DNA of 64,000 nucleotides from Cordylochernes scorpioides (taxonomy: Eukaryota; Arthropoda; Arachnida; Pseudoscorpiones; Chernetidae). A program made the position numbers and the translations under genes. Below are positions 28,931 through 40,082 of this stretch, in pieces. Location: NCBI GenBank assembly GCA_030710605.1, contig CP092877.1, positions 42,454,406 to 42,518,405 of the forward strand, given 5' to 3'. The notes under the pieces were generated by a model that was not told the DNA's origin, did no database searches, and was given only the letters and a program-made list of their open reading frames with translations. Every line of letters begins with the position of its first letter. Within the stretch, counting starts at the first letter, position 1.

Positions 28931-29500
28931 CCTGTCGTTTAATCTCATCATACTCTGAGGCTGATCTTCGATACGGTCGAAGTTGGATAGGCGGATGAGG
29001 AACGGTATGGATGTTGTGTTTTGCTATTTTGATTTTTCCTACATCAAAAGAATTTTCACTAAAAATAGCTGTATATTTTTGTAATATCTTGTCGAGGGTT
29101 TGATTTGTTTCTGGTCTCAAATGATTTGCCTGAAATTTACAATTATACAAAGAGGGTCCTTTAGTAGTCACAACACCATTCTTGATGTCGACATGAAGAT
29201 TGAACAGAGTTCCCACGTCAAGACCTAGTTGGAGGGGGTACATGAAGTTTCTGAGGATGTGAAAATATATCTGATGGGTGATGTGACTGATGGTAAGGTT
29301 GACTTTAACGCAATTAAAGCTTCTTGTTCTGGAATTAGCCTGATTGATGTAAATGGATGATGATTGTACCGTTTGTAGATTCAAATTTTTGAATTAGGCA
29401 TATGACATTATACTGATGGTTGAACCTGTATCAACGAATGCTTGTATTGGGGTGGAGTTGACTAATGTGTTAATGTTGATGAACTTGAAGATTGGCCGCT
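28905..29500 (-). pseudogene. Protease and pre-RT linker of Gypsy G3
   Basis: 'AFVDTGSTISIMSYA' at about 29405-29450 is a retropepsin active site (Asp-Thr-Gly). A stop follows within a few codons. The linker 'YPLQLGLDVGTLFNLHVD' and 'YRRSASEYDEIKRQVEDL' leads into the RT. Confidence 0.75.
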
Positions 29501-29599
29501 CTATTAGTTTAAATTAGCAGTTGGTAAATATGTTGAGAGTTAGAAGATGAAGGGTTGGAAGTAGCATACAAAGATGAGGGTTGTTCGTTTGCTGCAGTT

Positions 29600-30288
29600 T
29601 CTTTAGGGAATATTTTGGGTCTATATGGACATTCATTATGCCAATGAAAATTATTTAAATTTTGAATTTTAGAAAATCTGCATGGGTATGGTGGCTTCGG
29701 AGGTGAAGCGACGTAAGAGGTAGGATCTTTAAATTTATTTTATCTAAAGGCTGGTTTGGAGTTCTTTTGTATGGAGCTAACAGCAGCCTCCAATTTTAAG
29801 GATGCACTTACCCAAGTCTCTATATCTTCGAAATGTATTGGGGCTAAGCTTATCTTCCATTGTGGTGGTAATCCTTCCGTTAACATCTGGATTTGTTCAA
29901 CTTTGGATAAGGAAATTTGTTTTAGAAGCCGGATTTTGGACTGAAAGTAGTCATTGACAGATTCATCGCGGCGTAGATACCTTCGTTGTGCATCAATTAA
30001 TAAGATTGCTGTTGATGATCCAAATCTTGTAATAAATTTTTGTTTGATGGTTACCCATTGATTAATATTTGTTCCTGAAATTTCATCAGCATACCATTCT
30101 AAGGCTCTTCCTTCTAGATAGTAAAAGAACAACTTTCCTTTATCTTCATCTGTAACATGTAATTCAAATAGTTTTACCCAGCTCTGGGCACGAATATCCT
30201 GATCCCCGCTGTATTTTTGCAATTTTAAAATATTTTCTTTGGACATAATGATATTAGATATTATTCTGAATTTTTTTTTAATATTCAA
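29600..30288 (-). pseudogene. Gag of Gypsy G3
   Basis: 182 open codons (29740-30288) hold the retrotransposon Gag core: 'GDQDIRAQSWVKLFELH', 'LEGRALEWYADEI', 'FITRFGS', 'RRDESVNDYFQSKIRLLKQI'. Further on (29600-29720) a degraded Cys/His stretch ('HWHNECPYRP') may be a knuckle. It is broken by a stop near 29740. Confidence 0.8.
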
Positions 30289-30414
30289 TTTTTTGCTTAA
30301 AAATTATAAAAATCCAAATTATGTTCACAATTGACTGAAATAAATATAATATTAAAATGAATAAAATATTTTTGATGCTTGAATAATTGAAAATCCTGTC
30401 GGCTGCGCCAAAAC

Positions 30415-30743
30415 TGTGGTGGTGCGTAGGTTTTGAATAAATGATTCAATTATTCATTCAAAGTATTTTAATTATTACAGATAAAATATAAAAATAAATA
30501 TCAATGTTAATTATTATGGTTACAAATTAAAATCTAGTAAAAAAGAGTTGAAAAAGGTTTGATGAAAATGGATGGATGAGAATGGACTTTGACTCGTGGT
30601 GGCCGTCAATAACAATAGTATCCTCCCACGTGTTTACCACGTCACCACCGCCGCGCATGCGCCGACTTGGCGCCACCGCCGTTAGAGGTGGTAGCGGTTG
30701 AAAGGGCTGTTCAAAATTGGCGGTGGGTCAAAACATCGTCACA
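30415..30743 (-). repeat. 5' LTR of Gypsy G3 (329 bp)
   Basis: Partner of 26286-26581. It contains the extra segment 'GTTAGAGGTGGTAGCGG' at about 30681-30697. Confidence 0.92.
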
Positions 30744-30840
30744 ATAGACGCGTAAGATTCTTTTTAAAAATAATAATTCCCGTCTATAATAGTTTCGAAT
30801 TTTCATAACAGATGGCGCGCTAATGCATCATAAATAAACT
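30744..30840. repeat. MITE remnant split by Gypsy G3 (other part about 26246-26285)
   Basis: 'ACGCGTAAGATTCTTTTTAA' next to the target duplicate and 'GCGCGCTAATGCATC' match arms of the MITE at 24840-25078. On the other side of G3, 'ATTCGAAATTATTATAG' continues the same arm. The pieces rejoin across the ATAG duplication. Confidence 0.65.
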
Positions 30841-31130
30841 ATTATTAAAAATATATATTTTATTGTTTGCTATGTGTTGATACTGAGGACTGAGATATTT
30901 GATTTATTCTCTGCATTATGTTTTGCCTTGATAGTATGAATATCATATTTTCTCTGTTTAGTAGCGAATGATTTTTCTCTATTGTTTAACAAATATTAGT
31001 CAAAGACCCAGCTCTCTATGCTTCAATGGAATTTTGATAAATAAAAATCCCTGTAGCACTCTATATTTGTTTTATCGCTCTATGTTGGCTACCTGGAAGT
31101 GAGAAATAGAGAAAAAAAAATATATATATA
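30841..31130. other. Region without recognised gene
   Basis: AT-rich flanking sequence ending in an (AT)n tract at 31120-31130 that provides the TA target of the composite element. Nothing else is seen. Confidence 0.5.
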
Positions 31131-31546
31131 CAGGGCGATCCAAAAGTCCCGCACAACTTTAAAAATTAATAACTCCGCGAATATTTGCGCTAGAGAAATG
31201 CGGTAAACACCATTGTGTTCAGGATGCAATGGGATTTTTATGGCAAATGATGAAAAATTCGAAATTGATTTTAGTTACAACTTTATTCGCTAGATGGCGC
31301 TCTACCAGAATTAGAGATTCAGCGGCCAAATTGTTTGATAAATTGAAAAATATAACTGAACGACACGTATTTTTCCTTTTTGAATACCAGGAAAGAACCC
31401 TAATAATATCAAATGATAAATTAATAAAACACCATTTCGCCAAAAGTTAGAAGAAATGGTAGACGATTTTTAAATACAATCTGAGATATGTAAAATAGGT
31501 ATATGCAAATTAAAACATGTAGCAAAAAATATTTATATTTTAGATG
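31131..31546 (+). repeat. Left long terminal inverted repeat, copy 2 (416 bp)
   Basis: Begins CAGGGCGATCCAAAAGTCCC after TA. The reverse complement aligns with 40083-40507 along its full length with few differences. It contains 'CGCTAGATGGCGCTCTACC', a motif also met in unrelated MITEs of the window. The open frame at 31229-31450 recurs in the other repeat copies and is not a gene. Confidence 0.9.
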
Positions 31547-32229
31547 GAGTTTTGTGAAATAAATTGAATGTTTGAAAATAACTACTGATATCAATACACG
31601 ATTTTTGAAATGTTAATATAGTACCAGAAATTATGATGGCACTACTAATAGGATTTAGTGCTATAAGGAATGTATAGTTTCTTGACTAATTGTCGACCCT
31701 TAACTATTTAACTGGATATTCGTCATGATCCAAAAATGAAATATAGAGGGGAGTGACAAAATATATTTGTCGTACTTTATTCCAAATATCCTATGGGTTT
31801 GTCAAATGTCATCATTGTTTATTATACTGTACATAATTTTGAAAATGTATCCCCTGAAAAAAAAATCATTTTTAAATCGAACTTTTGTGTTGAAAAACGT
31901 GGTAGTAAAATCACTTTGTATCATTTTTTGCGCAAAATATCTGAAGTTGGGGGGGGGATACAGAGATTATTCCTTATGCTATTTCTTCTAATGAGCGAAA
32001 AGCGATAAACTAAACATAAGGGGTAAAATTGTGTATACCAGTGTTATTCGAGAAGTTATAACACTTTGGCCTGCACGACATAATATAAAATGTGGGCAAA
32101 TGACAAACAAAAAAATTACCGTTTACAGGAAAAAAAAAGAGTCAAGATGTGAGGACAGCATTTATTATTCCCATAACCCAAAACAAAGAGCTGCAAAATA
32201 TAACACATCAGGTAACTACCTTCTCTCTT
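31547..32229 (-). repeat. Mariner-like 3' region, copy 2
   Basis: 31547-31720 matches copy 1 (18179-18264 and 24301-24397). About 500 bases (31723-32235) have no counterpart in copy 1, where the sequence jumps from 'CAAGGATTG' to 'TTACCTATC'. The block is either a deletion in copy 1 or an insertion here. It includes a poly-G run at about 31950-31958. No coding signal. Confidence 0.65.
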
Positions 32230-33340
32230 GTATTAGGTCTCAATCCTTGCTCATTGTGGCGCCCTTCATTCTCAAACACCGCCTGCAGACGATAGATTAC
32301 AGAATGGTCACAATTAAATAGTTGAAATTTATAAAACGTGCCATCTGATAGAAGCCTTCAACGTGGCCAATGTGGTAGGCCGGCATCGATAAAAACGCGA
32401 CTTAATGTACCCCCATAACCGAAATTGTAAGGCGTCAAGTCTGGTGATATTGGAGGCCACTGGTATATAAAGTAGTGAGTTATCAACGAATTTCACTGAA
32501 CGTATCCTTCAGCAATTGTTTGGCACCGTGGGAGATATGAGGAGGTCCTCCATCTTGCAAGAATGTTATTTCGCTTAGTACTTGTCTGTCCTGCAATATG
32601 GTAATAACCTTTTCTCTCAAAAGTTGAACATAACGTTCACCAGTTACAAAAACGGTTTTAAAAATTCTTCCATTGATTTTTTCGAAGAAAAATGGCCCAA
32701 TAATAAATGAAGAAGTGAACCCACACAAAACTGTAACTCTGTGCTGATGAAGTGGTATTTCTGTAAAAATCCTAGGGTTTTCTGTTGCCAAAATGAGGCA
32801 GTTTTGAATGTTAAATTCTCCCTTTAGATAAAAGTGAGCATCATTTGTTCTTAGAACATTTGACAGCCAGTTTTCATCAATATCAATTTGACGGAAAACC
32901 CATGCAGCGAATTCTTGACGCTTCTCAAAAACGCTGACTTTCAACTCGTGGAAACTTTGAATTTTGTTAGGATATTTTTATAGAAAAATTCTAAATGCGT
33001 GTTCTCTCCAAACTGTTCCATACGAAATCCCCGTTTGTCGAGAAACTTGTCTAGCACTTACTTCTCCATACGTGAATAACGTTTCAATGGCTTCAGCATT
33101 CTGCAAAACCGTAACAGCCACTGACTTGCATGTCGATGGTCTTCCACTCCGTGGTTTTGCTTCCAGAGATCCAGTTTCCTCAAAACTTTTAATCAATCGC
33201 TTTAGAGAGTAGCAACTCATTGGTCCTTTACCGCTTCGAATATCTTTAAAGGAACGAAACGCTCGTAAAGATTCAGTGGCAGATTCTGAATCACAATTAA
33301 AACAATTCACCAAGAGTGCTTTATCCTGTAGTGACGGCAT
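32230..33340 (-). pseudogene. Mariner-like transposase remnant, copy 2
   Basis: The N-terminal part (32978-33340) gives a helix-turn-helix with 'SYSLKRLIKSFEETGSLEAKPRSGRPS' in pieces and 'QVSRQTGISYGTVWREH', ending in a stop at about 32980-32985 that copy 1 shares. The catalytic part (32483-32944) has 'RTNDAHFYLKG' (first Asp read as Asn), 'FLQDGGPPHI' (second Asp kept) and, after a shared stop/frameshift at about 32483, 'SPDLTPYNFGYGG' (third acidic position Asn). It cannot be active. Confidence 0.85.
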
Positions 33341-33544
33341 TCCAGAGGGAAGGGGAGAAATTCGACCACACCTCCTTGCGGTCCCCCTGGACCCTTGGAA
33401 TATTTAACCAAATTCTGGTTCGTTTCCAAGATGACTAACGTTGCAACGGCACCCATTTTCAAATGAAGAGCAAAGCTGATATCTCCAGTAATGCTACCGC
33501 GTCCAGGGTAACCGCCGCATCAGGAGCTGCAGCTCGAGCTCATT

Positions 33545-35513
33545 ATGAGAAATCTACTACGAGGACACAATTCAATCTACTGCAACTCAATATAAATGGT
33601 ACCCAGAAGAAAATAAAGAGCTGACTTGTCTTCTCTGGGACAACAATGTACATATTAATTGTCCTCAGGAGACAAAATTGAATCAGAATCTGAGGTTCAA
33701 TATCAAAGATTATACAAAACTACGAATGGACAGACCGGAAAAATTCGGAGGAGGACTTGCCGTTTTGATTAAAACTCTAGAAATCAAATTTAAGGAAATC
33801 GCCTATAATCAGAGTAAGCCTAGAGAAAGCACGACAGAAGCTCAGGCGATAGAAATCTATCTTACAGATAAAACAATTCCAATCATAAATGTTTATCACC
33901 AAGATAATACTAGCATCAATACAGGCCTGATAGAGACATTGAGTTAACCGTCTTCGGATATCGCAATCATACTTGGTGATTTTAACGCCGAAAGACCAAT
34001 TTGGGGATCACCTGTCCAGGATAACAAAGGTCAGCAGGTTGAGGACATGCTAACCGACCTCGACCTTACGCCGTTAAATAACGAAAAGAACACCTATATA
34101 TCCAAGTCCACAGGCACAGAATCCGCAATAGACATCACAGCGATAAATTACAACATCGCACCCACAACACAATGGAAAATTCTGAAAAGTGCATTCAATG
34201 ACCACAAACCAATTTTAACAACCCTAAAATTCAAAATTGAGAATTTTCAACAGAATAAAAGAACACTGGAAAAAAATTACAGAAAAACTTGAAGAACTGT
34301 GCAACGAAGAATTAAATCACAGAACGATTGACAAAAACTTGGAAAAATTCTCTTTGAACATATCCAAAGTTGCAAAAGTATCGATACCTAGAGGTAGACG
34401 TAAAGACCTTGTGAATACTTTACTGGAAGGACCACAATATCGAGGCAATGATTGCAGAGAGAGACAATAAAAATGAACTTCTTAAAACAAATAAAACAGA
34501 AGAAATCATAAAGGAACTCATTGAAGTTAGTCACAAAATAGAACAAGAAATTTGGATATTCAAACAAGAAAAATGGGCAGAATTATGCGAAGAAAATGGA
34601 TCCAAAAAAGGAAAGCCATCACTGGAATATAATTATTGTTATAAAACTCAAAACCAACACTAATCCTCCAATACTCTAACCGATATGAACAGCGAGAACG
34701 AACAAACAGATGGCTGACATAATTTATGAATATCTTTCAAGCACTTCCAGACTCAGCTATACGAATGAAGGCAGGACTCTAAAAATATAATATAAACAAG
34801 TTAGTTAAACAAGCAAGAAATTACCATCAACAAGATATTTACTCGAGAGACTTCACACTGAATGAGCTAAATTCATCAATAAGAAAGTTAAATCCAAGAT
34901 GTCACCTGGAGATGCTCTAATCTTTGGTCAAATGATTAAACACTTTGGATACGAAGCTAAAAATCAACTCCTACGAATACTGAACATTTCATGGCAAACT
35001 GGTAAACTACCAAAGAATTGGAAGATATCAATTATAGTGCCAATACTGAAACCAAACAAAGATGCTAAGGAATGCAAGAACTATCGGCCAATTGCTCTTA
35101 CCAGCTTACTTAGTAAAATTACAGAATAATTTATCCACTCTAGGCTCATAGTCTGGCTCACTAACAATAATAAAATAAACTTCTGCCAAACTGCCTAAAG
35201 ATCCAGACACTGTACAACTGATAAACTGTTCTACTTCTGTCAATCAATAATAGATTTCTAGGAAAAACCGCTAAAGAAGACAACGGCCGTATTCCTGGAT
35301 ATGACCTCAGATTTTGTTCGAATGTAGAAAATATTTGAAAGGCTGCACAACATCGGAGTAAGAGGAAAAACCTTAATATGGATTGCAGACTTCTTAAGGG
35401 GAAGAAGGATAAAGGTTCGGGTCAATGGAACATTTTCCAAGGACCGAAGAACATGGGCTGGTGTACCTCAGGGATCTGTGCTTAGTCCTCTACACTTCTC
35501 GCTATATATTAAC
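33545..35513 (+). pseudogene. Non-LTR element C, 5' half (endonuclease and RT), copy 2
   Basis: Endonuclease: 'CPQETKLNQNLRF' (about 33663-33695; the usual metal-binding Glu is present), 'AIILGDFNAERPIWGSP' (about 33965-34015), 'STGTESAIDITAINY' and 'FNDHKPILTTLKF' (about 34195-34230). RT: 'PRCHLEM' region, 'ILNISWQTGKLPKNWKISIIVPI' (about 34975-35045), 'NYRPIALTSLLSKITE', 'FLDMTSDFVRM' (motif A, Ala/Phe positions altered) and 'WAGVPQGSVLSPLHFSLYIN' (35458-35510). It stops at the Gypsy insertion. Several frameshifts. Confidence 0.85.
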
Positions 35514-35652
35514 TGTTGTGTATGTAAATAGATGAATATTATTTGTATTATTTAAAGCCTCATTATGTAAAAATATATGTATATATAAATTAGACATTTG
35601 TTGTTGGCCATGGTCAAGTTTGAGCTCTTGTACGTCTAATTACGACACAACA
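35514..35652 (+). repeat. 5' LTR of Gypsy G2 (139 bp)
   Basis: Starts TGTTGTGTATGTAAATAG and ends CGACACAACA, the same length as the 5' LTR of G1. It is followed by AAAG and a TGG-type primer site. Confidence 0.88.
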
Positions 35653-35847
35653 AAAGTGGCGACGAGGATGCGCGATCTACAGAGCCAGTAAAAAGCTAAG
35701 GAAAACGGCGTCTATGCAAGTATAACAACTATATCTTTTAAACAAATCTGACTCTCTGATTATGGAGAGGAAAAATAAGAAAATGGGTTAAGATTACATC
35801 TTTTAAACTATCTGAATCAAGAAAACAAAGAAGTAGAAAAGATCAGC

Positions 35848-36620
35848 ATGACAAGTTCAAAGTTAATAATACCTTTTAGATGCTATATCCCAGTGGAGGA
35901 CACTTCGATTTTTTTGTACAAAAAATTGAGGCTTTCTTTTTGGCATCTGAAGAAGGAGATTAAAGTGCTGATTTTTACCTCGCTACCAGATTCTGAAACT
36001 TTGAAGCAGGAAAACGACATTTTCTTCCTGGTCTAATGAAAGATCAACCCTATGATTCTATCATTCAAAGAATTAAGCTGCATTTGGATCCAAAGAAGAA
36101 AGTGATACCACAGCGATGCATATTTTTAAAGAGAATTCAACAGGAAGGAGAATCAATTTCGGAATATCTTAGAGAATTGAAACATTTGGTAATAAATTGT
36201 AATTTCGTCGATTTGTTGGGAACCATGATGCGAGACCGTTTTGTGGCTGGAATCAAGTCGGAAATCCTGCAAAAGAAGCTACTACAAGAGGAAGACGATG
36301 TCACCCTGGATAAAGTTTTTTGCAGTGGCGATCTCGTTCGAATTGGCGGAGATAAATACAAGAGAATTACAAGATAAATTAGTGGCCAAGATATCCCCTG
36401 TGAATTGAAAGGATAAAAAGGGCGAGTACAATAATAGTACGGCGCAGTATAGGCCTTTCAGGCAAAGTGGCAAAGGCAAAATTGTGTGTTATAGATGTGG
36501 TGAAAGACATTCACACGTGGCATCTGTTTTACCTCATAGAACAAAGACTTGTTTTAAAATGTAATAAACTGGGTCATTTAAGTAGGGTCTGCAAAGCTAG
36601 TAAAAGAATGTGGGGATGTA
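35848..36620 (+). pseudogene. Gag and zinc knuckle of Gypsy G2
   Basis: 'YDSIIQRIKLHLDPKKKVIPQR', 'ISEYLRELKHLV', 'MMRDRFVAGIKSEILQKKLL' (36036-36330) is a Gypsy Gag core. The knuckle at about 36480-36620 reads 'CYRCGERHSHVA' and later 'KLGHLSRVC', in different frames. Early stops at about 36036, 36378 and 36400 break it. Confidence 0.75.
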
Positions 36621-36639
36621 AATTTGTACAAGAGGACTC

Positions 36640-37800
36640 TATATATTCTGTACAGGGCGAAACTGATGCCACAATAAATTTAACAGTAGATGATTATTCA
36701 TTGTGCTTTACAATCGATACAGAAAGTCCAGTTACGTTAATACCTAAAGTTATTTATAAGAATTATTGGCTAGGTAAAAGATTATTTCCAACAAATTTAA
36801 GATTAAAATCCTTTTGTGGTAAATCATAAGAGATTATAGATCAAAGAAATGTGTTTGTAAAAGAAGCCAACCAATATTTACGATATATAGTTGTAAATGA
36901 AAAAATCCAGGTAATTTTATTAGGAAGAGAATGGCTTAAACAGTTGAAACTTGATTGTTCTATATTATTTAGCATTAAAATTTTAAATAATGAATATAAT
37001 AGAAATATATTTAAATATATAAAAATTTAATGGATAGGTATGCAGATTATTATAACAAAGATTTAGGCTGTCTAAAGGACGTTAGAATAAATTTTAATTT
37101 AAAAAAGGATGTGACTCCTGTGTTTTGTAAGGCCAGAAGTTTACCTTTCTCTCCAAAAAACAAAGTAGAGAATGAAATTGATCGTTTAGTGAATTCTTGC
37201 ATTTTATAACCTATAGTTCATGCATATTGGACCGCTCCAATAGTACCGGCATCAAAAAAGGATGGTAGTGTAAGGATATGTGGTGGTTTTAGATGTACAG
37301 CTAATAAAGCAATAGAATAAGATAGGTATCCCATTCCATCGATCGATGAGATCTTTTCAAAATTATCTAGAAGTACCGTACTTTCGAATCTAGACCTATC
37401 ACAGGCTTACTTACAAGTAATGTTAGCGGAAGAAGCCAAAGCTTTTGTTGATATAAACACAACAAATAGGTTGTTTTCTTATTAAAGACTACCATATGAC
37501 GTAGCGGTAGCACCAAATAAATTTCAGAGGATTATGGAAGGCCTATTTTCTGATTTGCCAGGTGTGGCCTGCTACATAGATGATAGTTTGGTTGCAGGAA
37601 AATACTTTGAAGATTATGATCAAAAGTTGGATCTAGTGTTTAGATGATTGCTAGAAAAAGGTTTAAAGTTAAACAGATATAAATGTAAATTTAAAAAGTA
37701 ATCGGTGGAATTTTTAGGGTGTAAAATGGATAAATATGGACTGCATCCCTTAGAAAATAAAATTAAAGTAGTGATAGTGGCGCCTGAACCTAAATAATGT
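36640..37800 (+). pseudogene. Protease and reverse transcriptase of Gypsy G2
   Basis: The protease reads 'CFTIDTESPVTLIP' (about 36705-36745; the Gly of Asp-Thr-Gly is Glu). RT: 'VRICGGFRCTANKAIE' (about 37270-37317), 'TVLSNLDLSQAYLQV' (about 37377-37420), 'RLPYDVAVAPNKFQ' and 'VACYIDDSLVAG' (37566-37600; catalytic Asp pair kept). Stops occur near 37207, 37320, 37485, 37645 and 37700. This region is absent from G1. Confidence 0.85.
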
Positions 37801-37974
37801 TTCGCAATTGAGATCTTTCATAGGACTCTTAATTTATTATTATAGATTCATAAAGAATATAGCAAACATTTTAGCGCTATTCTATCAACTTTTGAATAAA
37901 AAATTGTAGATGGAACTGGACGAAAAATATCGAATGTTATTTGAAAAATGTAAATCATTATTAATGGACTATGG

Positions 37975-38600
37975 ACTAGGCGTAATTCTGAGTCATAGAA
38001 ATGATAGAAAGGAAGAATGCCCTATAGCTTTTGCTTCTAGAATATTAACTGAAGCGGAAAAACGGTACTCTCAACTAGAAAAGTAAGCGTTGAGCGTAAC
38101 TTATGGCGATGAGAAATCAAAACAATACTTACTGGGACGAAAATTCGTATTAGTCACAGACAACCGACCCTTAATTCATATATTTCCACCTCAGAAACCA
38201 ATTCCCATATGTGCAGCATCCAGAATTAAAAGATGGTCCTTAAAATTAGCTGCATTTAATTATACTGAGGATTTTCGAAAAGGTAGTGATAATTCCAATG
38301 TTGACGCATTGTCACGTCTTCCTTTAGAATCGAGTGTCAGGGAGTTTCTTGATGAAGACCAGGTACTTCTTCTCAGGAAGTTGAATGAGGTACCGTTCTC
38401 TTTTAGGGAGGTGGCATATGAGACGTCCCGAGATAAAATACTGTCAATAGTATTAAGGAATGTTAGAGAATGCAACTGTGTGTGTGTGGAAATTCACAAG
38501 GGTACTGAGGGAAAACCCACTAGCTCCTTATTATAAGATCAATGAGGAATTAAGTTTGGAGTTTGATTGTTTTCAATGGCGTGAAAGAGCGGTGATATCC
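37975..38600 (+). pseudogene. RNase H and connection domain of Gypsy G2
   Basis: 'GVILSHRNDRKEECPIAFASRILTEAEKRYSQLEK' in pieces (about 37979-38084), 'YLLGRKFVLVTDNRPLIHIF' (about 38128-38185) and 'NSNVDALSRLPLESSV' (38293-38340). A short (TG)n insert at about 38477-38488 interrupts the following linker, where G1 has none. Confidence 0.8.
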
Positions 38601-39770
38601 AAAAATTAAGATCTTTAATTTTAAATGACTTGCATGAAATACACATGGGGATTGTTAAAATGAAGATGATTGCCAGACGGTATTTTCTGGTGGCCAGGCA
38701 TAGACAGTAACATCAAAGAGTTAACTAGAGAATGTAGAGTATGCCAAGAATCGGCAAGCATGCCCCCGGCTACCATCTCGGAATGGACTTGGCCCGAAAA
38801 ACCGTGGCATCGACTTCATCTTGATCTAGCGGGTCCGTTCATGGGAAGAATGTTTTTGGTTCTCGTGGACGCATACTCAAAGTGGATAGAAATATTTATC
38901 ATTAAAGATATTACCAGAAAAACGATTATAAGTCATCTTAGAGAAATTCTCGCCAGAATTGGATTGCCCTAATATTTTGTTACAGATAACGGAAGACAGT
39001 TTATCTCCGGTGAATTCGAGCAATTTACCAAAATGAATGGTATACGGCACACTAAGACCAGTCCGTATAATCCTAGTACAAATGGTTTAGCTGAAAAATA
39101 TGTAAGAGAGTTTAAAAACCGTTTGAGAAAGAATAATGGAAAGATGATTTAGAGACGAATCTACAAAGTTTCCTATTTGCTCATAGAGCATCCCCCCAAA
39201 CTGTAATAAAGGAATTCCCCGGCGGAACTGCTAATGAAGAGAAGTTTAAGATCAAGATTCTCGAATTTAATACCAAGATGAGAAATCCTCGAGAGGTATT
39301 TCATGAGGCCGTAAGAAGGCAGGAGCAGTTTACTACAGGTTGCGAGGTTTATTTCCGCAACTATGCAACTGGACCTAAACGGTAAAAAGGTACCATTTTG
39401 GAATTATTGAGCTACCGTCACCACCTTATAAGTTGCGAGGGCGTCGTGAATAAGAGGCATATCAATCAATTGCGACCTGTGAGAAAGAAACAAGTGGAGA
39501 CAAGAAATTTGATACTTCCTCGAACATCAGGAGAGAAGCCTGTAGGTGGAAGTCAGAAATAAAGTGAAGAGAAGGCTCCAGAGGTTACATCAGGAAACAA
39601 GGAGGAGACTGCTTCTGTGCACGTACTCTCTTGCACTCCTATACCAGGGCCTGTTGCTGTGCACGTGCCCTCTTGCACTCCTAAACCGGAGGCTGCCGCT
39701 GTGCAAGTGCCCGTCCGCAGTCCTAGACCTCAGAGAGCCAGGAAACCCCTAGACCGACAGGAGTATTATT
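38600..39770 (+). pseudogene. Integrase and repeat-bearing C-terminal tail of Gypsy G2
   Basis: 'GIFWWPGIDSNIKELTRECRVCQ' (zinc-binding region, 38679-38745), 'HLDLAGPFMGRMFLVLVDAYSKW' in pieces (first Asp), then a stop at 38970. 'VTDNGRQFIS' (second Asp, about 38980) and 'GLAEKYVREF' (Glu, about 39088-39115) follow. The tail ends with three 14-residue repeats and 'LDRQEYY' before a stop at 39769-39771. Confidence 0.82.
39617..39742 (+). repeat. Three 42-bp tandem repeats in pol tail
   Basis: Units start at 39617, 39659 and 39701 with the shared core GTGCACGTGCCCTCTTGCAC. They encode a 14-residue motif of the form VHVxSCTPxPxxxA. Equivalent repeats are in G1 at about 9130-9255. Confidence 0.8.
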
Positions 39771-39783
39771 AAGGGGGGAGATG

Positions 39784-39893
39784 TGTTGTGTATGTAAATA
39801 GATGAAGATTATTTGCATTCTTTAAAGTCTCATTATGTAAGAATATATGTGTATATAAATTGGACATTTTTGTTGGCCAAACGAAAATAATCT
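39784..39893 (+). repeat. Truncated 3' LTR of Gypsy G2
   Basis: Matches 35514 onward to about 'GGCCAAACGAAAA', then joins sequence that in copy 1 lies beyond the non-LTR 3' end (7229). This marks a deletion of about 1.8 kb. Confidence 0.8.
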
Positions 39894-40082
39894 GAGGCTC
39901 TTTATTGGACACGACAAAAACAACAACGGCATTCCAGAGTAAAATAAATCATCAGAGATAGATAAATATTTTTCAAATGAATTAAAATAAATATAATCGA
40001 TACTGAGAGAGAGTTGAATTTAAAAAAAATATAAAATTATTATTTTCGAAATATAAATAGCTGAGAGGATTCCAGCAAACCG
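39894..40082 (+). repeat. Tail segment shared with 7026-7229 (inverted)
   Basis: Non-coding. It matches copy 1 closely from 'TCTGAGGCTCTTTATTGGAC' to 'GATTCCAGCAAACC' and abuts the right terminal repeat. Confidence 0.75.

Larger units (their letters stand above)
26286..30743 (-). mobile_element. Ty3/Gypsy element G3, nearly complete but mutated
   Basis: LTRs lie at 30415-30743 (5', 329 bp) and 26286-26581 (3', 296 bp), with target duplication ATAG at 26282-26285 and 30744-30747. A primer-site-like TTGGCGCAGCCGACAGG follows the 5' LTR (minus strand), and a purine-rich GGGAGCCGGGAGG precedes the 3' LTR. Gag, protease, RT, RNase H and integrase are all present with only a few stops or frameshifts. 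The target is itself a MITE. Confidence 0.92.
35514..39893 (+). mobile_element. Ty3/Gypsy element G2 inside non-LTR element C
   Basis: 5' LTR at 35514-35652, preceded by the target sequence TTAAC (35509-35513). Primer site TGGCGACGAGGATGCG at 35657. Gag, knuckle, protease, RT, RNase H and integrase follow in order, then a purine tract (AAGGGGGGAG, 39771-39780) and the 3' LTR from 39784. That LTR is truncated at about 39893 and fused to the non-LTR tail, so the second target duplicate and the non-LTR 3' half are gone. It is the sister of G1 but keeps the RT that G1 lacks. Confidence 0.9.

Noticed and set aside
31219-31450. 74-codon frames on both strands, also at 24492-24728 and 40186-40543
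   Set aside because: They are in the long terminal inverted repeats and recur with the repeat. Frame disruptions differ among copies and there is no domain.
39617-39742. Three 42-bp repeats considered as a CRISPR-like or satellite array
   Set aside because: They are contiguous without spacers, keep codon phase and sit at the end of a Gypsy pol.
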